NCBI RefSeq assembly: GCF_002374855.1
Contig: NZ_NWVC01000014.1
Location: 1-34,058 of the forward strand
Reading direction: 5' to 3'
DNA: 34,058 bases
From: Sphingomonas adhaesiva
GTDB taxonomy: Bacteria > Pseudomonadota > Alphaproteobacteria > Sphingomonadales > Sphingomonadaceae
In this document: in pieces, positions 7,381 through 15,028 of the stretch
Numbering within the stretch: the stretch's first letter is position 1
How the letters are laid out: every line of letters begins with the position of its first letter
Translations under genes and position numbers: made by a program
Notes under the pieces: model-generated
Database searches by the model: none
Told to the model about the DNA's origin: nothing
What the model saw: the letters and a program-made list of their open reading frames with translations, nothing else

Positions 7381-7935
7381 ATGAGTGTCTATCTCTATCT
7401 GTTCCACGGCCGCGCCACGCCCGACGAGGACGTCGAAAGCTGGGGCTGCGAAGGCCCCGCGATCGGCCCGCTCGACTATGTCCATACCACCTACGGCAGC
7501 GAGGTGAAGATCCGCGGCGCGGAGGCGATCCTGGAAAAGTTCTTCCCGGATACGGAAATTCATTTCCACGACGGCTACGGCGAACACGCCATTCAGCTCG
7601 CCGGCGACTGCTTGCCCTACGACGGCAAATTCTACGGTGACTGGTCGATCTGCACCGGGGATCGCTTGTGCTCGCCTGCCGCCTCCCGGGTCAAGCCGGT
7701 GTGCGACGACTGCGGCAGCGACAACGTCACCAAGGACGCCGTCGCGGCCTGGGATGAGCCCGAACAGGCCTGGGTGCTGCTCAGCACCTACGATTCCACC
7801 ACCTGCCAGGACTGCGAGCGCGAAAGCGACGACATGCTCGAATGGCGGACGCTCGATGGTGCGCCCGCTCCCGATCCCGACGCTCCCGCCATCCCAGCCA
7901 ACGATCCGGCGCCCCCTGATGCCGACGCCGCCTGA
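7381..7935 (+). CDS. Hypothetical protein with a zinc-ribbon-like cysteine pattern
   Basis: A 184-residue protein starting 11 nt after the DUF7007-like gene, with AAAGGA as ribosome binding site. The N-terminal 90 residues are strand-rich (MSVYLYLFHGRATPDEDV, then FHDGYGEHAIQL). Residues about 105-145 contain VCDDCGSD and TCQDCERE, two CxxC knuckles spaced about 35 residues apart, as in a zinc ribbon. The C-terminus is a proline/alanine/aspartate-rich tail and probably unstructured. Family not recognised. Position just before the HerA-type ATPase hints at a shared operon. Confidence 0.75.
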   Translation: MSVYLYLFHGRATPDEDVESWGCEGPAIGPLDYVHTTYGSEVKIRGAEAILEKFFPDTEIHFHDGYGEHAIQLAGDCLPYDGKFYGDWSICTGDRLCSPAASRVKPVCDDCGSDNVTKDAVAAWDEPEQAWVLLSTYDSTTCQDCERESDDMLEWRTLDGAPAPDPDAPAIPANDPAPPDADAA

Positions 7936-7951
7936 CCCGGAGGACCACGCC

Positions 7952-9157
7952 ATGACTTGTGTCACCCCGATTCGCGCGCCCGAGGCCGCGGACAATCGCG
8001 TACCGCTCGGCCATCATTCGACCGGCACGCTCAGCCTCGACCTCGATCGCCTGCTTGCCGGACGCCTGCTCATCCAGGGCAGCTCCGGGGCGGGCAAGAG
8101 CAGGACCTTGCGCCGGATCATCGAGGAGGCGTTCGACTATACGACGCTTGCGATCGTCGACCCCGAGGGGGAATTCGAGAACCTCGCCCGCCATATCGGC
8201 GCGACCACGATCCGCGCGGTCGAACTCACCGCCGACGGGCTGACGGCCGCGGCGACGCGCAGCCGGCGACATCGGCTGTCGATGCACATCGACCTCACCG
8301 ACCTCGATCCCGACCAGCGGATCATCAAGGCAGCCGCGTTCTTTGCCGGCCTGGTCGGCGCACCGCGCGAGGACTGGGCGCATACCATGCTGGTGTGCAT
8401 CGACGAGGGCCATCTGCTCGCACCGCATGTCGCCGGTTCCGCGCTCGATGCCGATGCCCGCCGGCTCGGCGTCGCCACCCTGACCGACCTGTGCGCGCGC
8501 GGCCGCAAGCGCGGTCTCGCCCCCGTCATCGCCACCCAGCGCCTCGCGAAGCTCTCCACCTCGGTCGTGTCCGAGCTGCAGAACGTGCTGGTCGGGCTCA
8601 ACGTCTTCGACCGCGACATCGCGCGCGCGGCCGACCTGCTCGGCTTTCCCGCGCGTGACGCCGACCTGCTGCGCAACCTCGCCCCCGGCGATTTCTTCGC
8701 GATGGGTCCGGCGCTGTCGGCAACCCCGGTGCTGGCGCATATCGATCCCACCATCACCGAACATCTCGGCAAGACCCCGGAACTGCGTGCCGCCGCGTCC
8801 GTCGATGCCGACGAGGCGGCGAAGCTGCTCGATCTCGCGGGCCTGGCCGAGGTCGCGGACCACGGCCCCGCCATCGCCCTCAAGGGCACGCGCGCGCTCG
8901 ACGCGTTCCTGCTCGATCCCGCTGCGACCGACGCGGCCGCGATCATGGACGCGCTGAAGCGCATCTCCCCCAACGCCAGCACCGCGCGCGACCTCGCACG
9001 GCACCTGTCGCTCGACGCCGAGCGCACCGACCGCGCGCTCAACCTCCTGTCGGCGATCGCCGCGGTCGACACCATGCCCAAGGGCGACGACCGCATCGCC
9101 CGCCTGCATGCACGGCTGCGCGCGCGGCTGAGCGACGTCGCCGTGGTGTCGCTGTGA
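7952..9157 (+). CDS. HerA/DUF87-type ATPase
   Basis: The ATG at 7952 has a strong CGGAGG site; longer open frames read into the previous gene. The 401-residue protein has Walker A GSSGAGKS (43-50), the DPEGEF strand typical of HerA/DUF87 proteins (70-75), Walker B LVCIDEGH (147-154), an ARGRKRG segment (182-188) and the ATQR sensor (194-197). HerA-FtsK superfamily members are hexameric DNA translocases that pump or remodel DNA. Here only the ATPase core plus a helical C-terminal domain (residues 270-400) is present; no HAS-barrel is obvious. It overlaps by four bases (GTGA) the start of a multi-Myb DNA-binding protein, implying coupled synthesis and perhaps one complex. Confidence 0.85.
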   Translation: MTCVTPIRAPEAADNRVPLGHHSTGTLSLDLDRLLAGRLLIQGSSGAGKSRTLRRIIEEAFDYTTLAIVDPEGEFENLARHIGATTIRAVELTADGLTAAATRSRRHRLSMHIDLTDLDPDQRIIKAAAFFAGLVGAPREDWAHTMLVCIDEGHLLAPHVAGSALDADARRLGVATLTDLCARGRKRGLAPVIATQRLAKLSTSVVSELQNVLVGLNVFDRDIARAADLLGFPARDADLLRNLAPGDFFAMGPALSATPVLAHIDPTITEHLGKTPELRAAASVDADEAAKLLDLAGLAEVADHGPAIALKGTRALDAFLLDPAATDAAAIMDALKRISPNASTARDLARHLSLDAERTDRALNLLSAIAAVDTMPKGDDRIARLHARLRARLSDVAVVSL

Positions 9158-10428
9158 CCGACCTCGCGCCCGATATCGTCGAGCTGGTCGCGTGTCCGAA
9201 GCTGCCCGAGCCGTGCGGGCGCCTGCGCGAGATGCCGTTCCGGCACGATGCCTGGACCCCCGACGAGATCGCCACGGTCGAACGCATGTTCTGCGACGAC
9301 GCCGCGATCGACGACATCGTCGCCGCGCTCGGTCGCGGCCGCGCCGGCGTGCGCGACAAGATCGCCAAACTGGGCCTGCGCCGCAATTCGTCGCGTCCGT
9401 GGTCGACCGACGAAGACGCATGGCTCACCCGCGAATATGGCCTTCGCCCCACGGCCGATCTCGCTGGAGATCTCGGCCGCGCCTGCACCAGCGTCTATGC
9501 CCGCGCGGGCGTGCTCGGGCTGACCGAAGGAAATCCTCCAAAATGGAGCGACTGGGAGGATGCCCAGCTGCGCGCCGGCTACGCGCAGGCGATCCCGATC
9601 GCACAGATCGCCACGCTGATCGGACGCCCGCTGTCCGGCACCGCGACCCGTGCCAACGCGATCGGTTTGCGCCATCCCAACAAGCCCGCTGACTGGACCG
9701 AGGCCGAGGCGACGCGGGCGCTGACGCTGGCCGGGGAGGGGCTTCGTTATATCGCGATCATCGACATTCTCGCCACAGAGGGCTTTCCGCGCAGGACCAA
9801 GGCTGGCTTCGGGCCGCACCTGCGCAAGCTCGGCTATGGCCGGGGATGGGGCCGCAACTGGACCCCTGACGAAGACACACTGCTCATCCGCGCCTATGCC
9901 GACGGGGCAAGCCTGACCCCGCTCACGACCAGGCTCGGCCGCACGAAATGCTCTATCCGCTGGCGCGCCGACTATCTCGGGTTGCGCGGCACACATGCCA
10001 ACCGCGACGGGTTCCGGGGCGGGCCGGTGTGGAGCGACAATGATCTGGAAAGGCTGCGCGACCTTTACGGCACGATGCCGATGGACGCCCTGGCGACGAA
10101 GATGGGTCGCACCAAGGCTTCGCTGTTCACGCGCGCGAACATCCTCGGCCTTGTCCACGGCTATCACCGGAAATGGACCGAAGAGGAGATCCGGGCGCTG
10201 CGCATCGCGCACGACTTCGGCGTCGCGCTGCCTGATGTTGCGGCAGCGATCGGCCGCAAATATCCAGCGGTCCACAAATATGCCGAAAAGCACGAGCTTC
10301 GCTTCTCGCGTCGCCCGCGCCGCGCAGCCCCCTGGACGCTCGCCGAAATTATCGCGCTCGATCCTTCGGGAACGGGCGTCACCGACCATGTTGCCATCCC
10401 CGGCACAATCGATGAGGAAAAGCCATGA
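9154..10428 (+). CDS. Protein with seven tandem Myb/SANT-like DNA-binding repeats
   Basis: The start is GTG at 9154 overlapping the ATPase stop. The 424-residue product is built almost wholly of repeats of about 48-57 residues, each opening with a tryptophan: W34, W83, W131, W181, W236, W293 and W341, with a partial eighth at W394. A typical unit reads WTPDED..L...Y......IA..LGR....V..RA..LGL, the three-helix Myb/SANT (GcrA-like) pattern with the third helix ending in LGL. Such arrays should read a long DNA site or bind several sites. Seven in a row in a bacterial plasmid protein is unusual. The stop overlaps the next start (ATGA). It might load or target the HerA-type ATPase; that is inference. 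Confidence 0.85.
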   Translation: MTDLAPDIVELVACPKLPEPCGRLREMPFRHDAWTPDEIATVERMFCDDAAIDDIVAALGRGRAGVRDKIAKLGLRRNSSRPWSTDEDAWLTREYGLRPTADLAGDLGRACTSVYARAGVLGLTEGNPPKWSDWEDAQLRAGYAQAIPIAQIATLIGRPLSGTATRANAIGLRHPNKPADWTEAEATRALTLAGEGLRYIAIIDILATEGFPRRTKAGFGPHLRKLGYGRGWGRNWTPDEDTLLIRAYADGASLTPLTTRLGRTKCSIRWRADYLGLRGTHANRDGFRGGPVWSDNDLERLRDLYGTMPMDALATKMGRTKASLFTRANILGLVHGYHRKWTEEEIRALRIAHDFGVALPDVAAAIGRKYPAVHKYAEKHELRFSRRPRRAAPWTLAEIIALDPSGTGVTDHVAIPGTIDEEKP

Positions 10429-10610
10429 CGCCGCTTCGCCTCGCCCGCGATATCGCAACCGGCGCGCCGATCGACCGCGACACCCGGCGTGCCCGCCTCC
10501 TCGCGGCGCGGCGCTATGCGATCAACTCGGTCCCGCGTCGCGGTATCCTCAGCGGTCACTGGGACGCGGGCACCGTGGTCGGCGCGTTCCGCGACGGCAA
10601 GGCAGGCTGA
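10425..10610 (+). CDS. Small basic hypothetical protein, 61 aa
   Basis: The start overlaps the multi-Myb stop (ATGA), a sign of translational coupling. The product is arginine-rich (DTRRARLLAARRYAINSVPRRG) with no membrane segment, so nucleic-acid contact or interaction with its neighbours is plausible. No family recognised. It closes the cluster formed with the HerA-type ATPase and the multi-Myb protein. Confidence 0.6.
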   Translation: MTPLRLARDIATGAPIDRDTRRARLLAARRYAINSVPRRGILSGHWDAGTVVGAFRDGKAG

Positions 10611-10635
10611 CCAGGGCTCGGCCCGATGCGCCGAT

Positions 10636-10703
10636 GAAGGAGAGAGGGAGCGGGGAGGGAAGGCGTGACGGACGCCTGAGCCCTTTTCCAGGAGCGCACT
10701 CCC
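10636..10703 (+). promoter_or_regulatory. Purine-run plus hairpin leader (copy c)
   Basis: A purine run starting GAAGGAGAGAGGGAGCGGGG (10636-10660) is followed by AGGCGT (10661-10666) paired with ACGCCT (10672-10677), a pyrimidine stretch, and CAGGAG ahead of the ATG at 10704. The purine run could also start a four-codon peptide (GTG ACG GAC GCC TGA) inside the hairpin. Confidence 0.6.
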
Positions 10704-12401
10704 ATGATTCCCGCCACCATCGCGACCGCGGTCGCCCCCGAGACGATCGCCAAGGTCACGCGCCTGTTCAACAATACCGCGTTCGACGTCATCTGCGAAC
10801 TCCTCCAGAACGCGCGCCGCGCCGGTGCGACCGGCGTCGCGCTCGCGCTGAACGGCGCCGGCGCCGAGCACTTCCTGCACATCACCGATGACGGCCACGG
10901 CATCGCCGATCCGGTGAGCATCGTCACGCTCGGCCGCTCGGGCTGGTCCGACGAGACGCGCCGCGCCGAAGATCCCGCCGGCATGGGCGTGTTCAGCCTC
11001 GCAGGCCGCGACGTCATCATCCGCTCCTTCTCGAAACCCGACCGCCAGGGCTGGATGGCGCATATCCCGGCCTCGGCGTGGGAGACGAGCCGCCCGATCG
11101 CGATCGAACCCGATCCGATCATGCGCGGCACCGCGATCACCGTGCGCGTGCCCGACGAGTGGCTGAAGACGCTCGAGCGCGACGTGGCCCGCGCCGCCAA
11201 ACATTATCCGGTTCCCGTGACCTGGAACGGCGCGGTCCTTCCGCAGGAGGACTGGCTGAAGGACGCGGTCCATGTCGAGGAATGGTACGGCGTGCGCATC
11301 GGCGTGTTCCAGAAACACCCCTCGCATTATTCCTCGCGCGACGGACGCCTCAACTTCCACGGGCTGACCATCCCGTGCGACCTGCCGTATGTTCAGGAAG
11401 TCGACCGGGGCGGCCACTGGATCGCGCGGGTCGACATCTTCGACGCGCCGCAAATCCAGCTCGTCCTCCCGGCGCGCAAGGAAGTGGTCGAGAACACCGG
11501 CATCGCCGCCCTGCGCGATGCGGTCCGGCTCGCGATCTACCGCGCGATCGAGGCCGCGGGGACGCACCGGCTGTCGGCGCATGACTGGCGCGAGGCGCGC
11601 TCGCTCGGTATCGCACTACCCGAAGCCGAGCCCTATCTGTTCGCATGGACCGCCTATGCGGCCGACAGCTCGCGCAACTACGAGAGCGGCGCACGCGTGA
11701 CCGACACCGGCATGGTGCTGATGCCCGACTTCGATGCGCTGATCGGCCAACCCGCGCAGGCGGCGATCGCGAAGCATAATCCGTTCGGTGGTCCGCTGGT
11801 CGAGGCCCAGGACGCGTTCAAGGGCTATGGCTGGTACGATATCCTCGCCCGTGTCGAGGATATGCGGTTCCGCGTCACCCAGGGCGACCGCACCTTCATC
11901 GTCTCCGACAGCCGCGAAGCGCCCGCCGAGGCGGAAAACGGTTGGGTCGAGGCTATCACGCTCGAGGCGACGATGAGCCACGCCGGCGCATTCATCGAGG
12001 TATCGACCGACGCGGATGTCGCCTTCGCACCCGACCAATGGTCGTGCAACTCGGTCGACGAGACGTCCGTCTTCGTCCGCCGGGGCAGCGAAATCACCGC
12101 GCTCGGCGTCGCCGACATCCTCGAAAGCGCGATCTTCTATGCCAGCGACGACAGCGATGCCGACAGCTACGATACGCAGCTCGAGCGCTTCCAGGCCGAT
12201 GCCGCCGAACGAATCATCGGCCTGCTCGAAGGCGACGATGCCGCGCTTGAGAACCGCATTCGCGACAAGCTGGCGGGGCATTATTTCCTCGTCCCCGAGG
12301 ACCGGACGGTCACCGTCGTCATCGATCGCGACAGGCTCGACGTGACGATAACGGCCCGCGCGGTGCCTGCCGCGCCCGAGGCCGCAGCGGAGGGCGCGTG
12401 A
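10704..12401 (+). CDS. GHKL-family ATPase (Hsp90/MutL/gyrase-type ATP-binding fold)
   Basis: A 565-residue protein with the Bergerat ATP-binding motifs: N-box ELLQNARRAG (32-41), G1 box TDDGHGI (61-67) and G2 box GMGVFSLAG (93-101). This places it with GHKL ATPases, which dimerise on ATP binding. Residues 200-300 may be a transducer-like domain, including an LPARKEVVEN segment with a possible lysine contact to nucleotide. The C-terminal 250 residues are acidic and unassigned. There are no HNH, kinase or topoisomerase domains in the chain. GHKL proteins occur in mismatch repair, topoisomerases and several defence systems; the role here is unknown. Its own leader precedes it, and the next genes follow closely. 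Confidence 0.85.
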   Translation: MIPATIATAVAPETIAKVTRLFNNTAFDVICELLQNARRAGATGVALALNGAGAEHFLHITDDGHGIADPVSIVTLGRSGWSDETRRAEDPAGMGVFSLAGRDVIIRSFSKPDRQGWMAHIPASAWETSRPIAIEPDPIMRGTAITVRVPDEWLKTLERDVARAAKHYPVPVTWNGAVLPQEDWLKDAVHVEEWYGVRIGVFQKHPSHYSSRDGRLNFHGLTIPCDLPYVQEVDRGGHWIARVDIFDAPQIQLVLPARKEVVENTGIAALRDAVRLAIYRAIEAAGTHRLSAHDWREARSLGIALPEAEPYLFAWTAYAADSSRNYESGARVTDTGMVLMPDFDALIGQPAQAAIAKHNPFGGPLVEAQDAFKGYGWYDILARVEDMRFRVTQGDRTFIVSDSREAPAEAENGWVEAITLEATMSHAGAFIEVSTDADVAFAPDQWSCNSVDETSVFVRRGSEITALGVADILESAIFYASDDSDADSYDTQLERFQADAAERIIGLLEGDDAALENRIRDKLAGHYFLVPEDRTVTVVIDRDRLDVTITARAVPAAPEAAAEGA

Positions 12402-12402
12402 C

Positions 12403-12597
12403 ATGGCACGCTACAACCACGCCTATACGATCGCCTTCAGCCTCGTCTCGAACGACGACAAGGGCCACGACGTCGACGCGCGCCAGCTGAAGGAGGCGCT
12501 GCTCGCACGGATCGAGAACCTCGACGAGGAAGGTAGCTGGGTCGAGTCTGCCGGTGCGCCCTACGACACCTATCTCGAACCGGAGGATGCACCATGA
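12403..12597 (+). CDS. Small acidic hypothetical protein, 64 aa
   Basis: The ATG at 12403 follows the GHKL stop by one base, and its stop overlaps the next start (ATGA at 12594), so it is locked into the GHKL/PAPS-reductase-like operon. The sequence starts MARYNHAYTIAFSLVSND and continues with an acidic helix (ARQLKEALLARIENLDEEG). No family recognised. The tyrosine- and charge-rich pattern suggests a small soluble partner protein. Confidence 0.7.
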   Translation: MARYNHAYTIAFSLVSNDDKGHDVDARQLKEALLARIENLDEEGSWVESAGAPYDTYLEPEDAP

Positions 12598-13559
12598 CCG
12601 GCGCGGCAGTTCCGGTCGCGCCCCTGCCGCCGCCACCACCAGTGGTGCTGGCCTACGGCATCGGCGTCGACAGCACCGCGCTGCTGATCGAAAAGCACGC
12701 GCGCGGCGAAGCGCCCGACCTGGTGCTCACCGCCGATACCTCGGTCGAGAAACCGGCCACTTACGAATATCTCGACGTGATCCGGCCCTGGATGCGCGAT
12801 CGCGGCATCCGGTTCGAGCTGGTCAGCTATGTCCCGAGGCGATTCAAGCACTGGCCGCCCTATTACGGCATCCTCGAGATGTGCCTGACCAACGCCACGC
12901 TGCCGAGCAAGTCGCTCGGCGGGTCGAGTTGCAGCCTCAAATACAAGAAGGCGCCGCAGGACAAATTCCTGTCGACCTGGCAACCAGCGGTCGACGCATG
13001 GGCGCGCGGGCAGCGCGTCGTCCGCCTGATCGGCTATGACGCCGGTCCGCGCGACACCGCGCGCGCCAACCATGCGCTGTCGATCGACGATCCGCTGTAC
13101 GACTGCCAACATCCCTTGCGCGAATGGCGATGGGACCGGCCCGACTGCGTCGCCCGCATCCAGGCCGAGGGTCTGCCGGTGCCCCCCAAATCGGCGTGCT
13201 GGCTGTGCATCGCCAATCATCCGGACGAAATCCGCGGCCTCCCGCAATGGTGCCTGCGGCTCATCGTGCTGGTCGAGGCACGCGCAGCCCCGCGGCTGCA
13301 CACGGTCGAGGGCCTGTGGCGCAGATCGACCCGCGCGCGCCCCGGATCGATGACCGCCTTCATCCGCGACGAACACCTCCTGCCGGCCGACGAGATCGAC
13401 CGCATCATCCGCGATGCGCCACTCGACCTCATACGGTTCCAGGACGTCGCGGCGGTCATCCCGCTCGGCGAGCGCCCGACGATGGGCGACTGGCTCGACC
13501 GCTTCCATGCGGCCTTTCCCGAACGAGGCCGGGGACAAAGCGACGCGCTCGCCGCCTGA
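12594..13559 (+). CDS. PAPS-reductase-like PP-loop protein (first copy)
   Basis: A 321-residue member of the adenine-nucleotide alpha-hydrolase superfamily. The PP-loop is YGIGVDSTALL (21-31), with GIGVDS in place of the usual SGGxDS. Then come TADTSVEKPATYEYLD (46-61), SCSLKYKKAP (112-121), a GYDAGP loop (147-152) and CWLC (202-205), which could bind iron-sulfur or zinc. PAPS reductases, DndC and related proteins activate substrates by adenylation; plasmid and phage relatives act in DNA modification or remain unassigned. Its start overlaps the previous gene. A second, more canonical member with SGGKDS lies at 17879-19000; the two are not close copies. Confidence 0.8.
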   Translation: MTGAAVPVAPLPPPPPVVLAYGIGVDSTALLIEKHARGEAPDLVLTADTSVEKPATYEYLDVIRPWMRDRGIRFELVSYVPRRFKHWPPYYGILEMCLTNATLPSKSLGGSSCSLKYKKAPQDKFLSTWQPAVDAWARGQRVVRLIGYDAGPRDTARANHALSIDDPLYDCQHPLREWRWDRPDCVARIQAEGLPVPPKSACWLCIANHPDEIRGLPQWCLRLIVLVEARAAPRLHTVEGLWRRSTRARPGSMTAFIRDEHLLPADEIDRIIRDAPLDLIRFQDVAAVIPLGERPTMGDWLDRFHAAFPERGRGQSDALAA

Positions 13560-13602
13560 AGTCCCCGCCACCATCGCTATCGACCCAACGGAGGATCGTC
13601 AC

Positions 13603-13962
13603 ATGATTTTGACCGCCACCGAAACGCGCCTCGAAGCCGTGGCCAGGCTCAACGACCGTTGCCGCCAGGGGTTCGACCGCACCGCGAAGATCGTCATGAC
13701 CCGCGCGTGCCTCGGCGCGCTGTCGAACGGCTCGCTCGCCTCGGAAGCCGTCGCCCAGGCGCATGTCCTGCAGGCGCTGCGCCGCTACACTTTCCCCGCC
13801 GACTGTCCCGAACGCGATCGCGGCCAGTTCGAGCTGTCAGGCGAGACGATACACTTCCGTATCGATTATTATGACGTGGCGCTGGAATGGGGATCGGAAG
13901 ACCCCGCCGACGCCAGCATCACGCGCCGTGTTCTCACGCTCATGCTGCGCGAGGATCTGTGA
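13603..13962 (+). CDS. DUF3768-like protein
   Basis: The ATG at 13603 follows GGAGG at normal spacing. The 119-residue product contains VARLNDRCRQGF, VMTRACLGAL and a C-terminal block HFRIDYYDVALEWGSEDPADASITRRVLTLMLREDL that matches the DUF3768 family, common on alphaproteobacterial plasmids. No enzymatic motif is known to me. Its stop shares bases with a following ATG (TGATG at 13960-13964), which opens a 15-codon frame leading to the DpdA-like gene. Confidence 0.85.
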   Translation: MILTATETRLEAVARLNDRCRQGFDRTAKIVMTRACLGALSNGSLASEAVAQAHVLQALRRYTFPADCPERDRGQFELSGETIHFRIDYYDVALEWGSEDPADASITRRVLTLMLREDL

Positions 13963-14009
13963 TGCGTATTGTCGGAATGGCCGACAGCTATCAGCTAGCT
14001 GGCCGCTAG
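13962..14009 (+). CDS. Possible 15-codon minigene linking DUF3768 and the DpdA-like gene
   Basis: An ATG sharing two bases with the DUF3768 stop opens a frame encoding MRIVGMADSYQLAGR and ends three bases before the next start. The stretch also contains small inverted repeats (GTCGG with CCGAC; AGCTAGCT). The DpdA-like start has no clear ribosome binding site of its own, so a ribosome relay through this minigene is plausible. There is no independent support that the peptide is made. Confidence 0.3.
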   Translation: MRIVGMADSYQLAGR

Positions 14010-14012
14010 ACG

Positions 14013-15017
14013 ATGACGATCGAGATCATCCTCGGCCTGCCGCATCTCGCAAACGGGCCTATCCTTCAGCGCGCGGTCGCGCTGCAAGCACCGGTGCTGA
14101 TCTCGGCCAATTGTCTGTCGCGCTGGCGCAAGGCCGATGGCTGGCGCGAGTGGTCGGGATGGCGCACCGGAACGCTCGCCAACGCGCGACCGCTCGCCAG
14201 CGTCGACCTCGATTCCGCCGGTTACACCATGATGGTCCGCTATGGCGGGCTTCCCTGGAGCATCGCCGATTACATGGCGCTCGCCGCGTCATGGCCGTTC
14301 CGACGCATCTCGTCGGTCGATTACTGCTGCGAAGAGGGCGTTGCCCACGACCGCGAGGAAGTGCTCGACCGCATCGCGCGCACCACCGCCACCAACCGAG
14401 AATGCTTTGCCCGCGCCGACGACTTGGCCATCCGCGACCGGCTGATGCCCGTGCTGCAGGGCCGCGTGCCCGACGACTACGTCCGTTCACTCGACGCGAT
14501 CGGCGGTCTGATCCTGCCCGGCACCGTCGTCGGCATCGGCAGCATGTGCCGGCGACCGATCCACGGTCCCGAAGGGCTGATCGCCGTCGTCGAGCGGCTG
14601 ACCCGCATCCTGCCGATCGGCGTCAAGGCGCACCTCTTCGGGGTGAAAGGCGATGCCCTGCCGTACCTCACGCCGTTCGCACGCTGGATCGCCTCGATAG
14701 ACAGCCAGGGATGGGGCGTAGGCGTGCGACAGCACGCGCTCAGGCATCGCATCGCCAAGACCGACGCGCTCGGCGCCGACTTCATGGAACGCTGGTATCG
14801 CACGCAATGCGCGCGAACGCTCGAAACACCGCGACACCTGCCCGAGGCCGCGGCGTCTACTCCACCGCCACCAACCGCCGACCCCTGGGAACGCGCGATC
14901 GCGCAGGCTCGCGCCGAGATCCGCGCCCTGATCGAGAGCGGCGACCTCGATCACGATGAGATCACCACCGGATGGATCGAGACCTGGGCGGCCGAGATCT
15001 ACGCCGACGCGGCCTGA
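14013..15017 (+). CDS. DpdA-like (TGT-fold) DNA 7-deazaguanine transglycosylase homologue
   Basis: A 334-residue protein with the signature of the tRNA-guanine transglycosylase fold in its DNA-acting DpdA branch: VDLDSAGYTMM (64-74, like DSGGFQ of TGT), VRYGGLPW (75-82), SVDYCCEE (101-108), PVLQGRVPDDYVRSLDAIGG (146-165, like the IVQGG...IGG region), GIGSMCRR (174-181), AHLFGVKG (206-213) and SIDSQGWG (228-235). DpdA enzymes exchange guanine in DNA for preQ0-type bases, shielding DNA from restriction. The C-terminal 60 residues are a proline linker and an acidic helix. No preQ0-synthesis genes are in this window, so the host would supply the base. A Mom-like gene follows 11 nt later. Confidence 0.75.
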   Translation: MTIEIILGLPHLANGPILQRAVALQAPVLISANCLSRWRKADGWREWSGWRTGTLANARPLASVDLDSAGYTMMVRYGGLPWSIADYMALAASWPFRRISSVDYCCEEGVAHDREEVLDRIARTTATNRECFARADDLAIRDRLMPVLQGRVPDDYVRSLDAIGGLILPGTVVGIGSMCRRPIHGPEGLIAVVERLTRILPIGVKAHLFGVKGDALPYLTPFARWIASIDSQGWGVGVRQHALRHRIAKTDALGADFMERWYRTQCARTLETPRHLPEAAASTPPPPTADPWERAIAQARAEIRALIESGDLDHDEITTGWIETWAAEIYADAA

Positions 15018-15028
15018 CGGAGGTAACC

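Noticed and set aside
8137..10458. 773-residue minus-strand open frame
   Set aside because: It lies opposite the HerA-type ATPase and multi-Myb genes, which have clear motifs and ribosome binding sites; the antisense frame is an effect of high GC codon bias.
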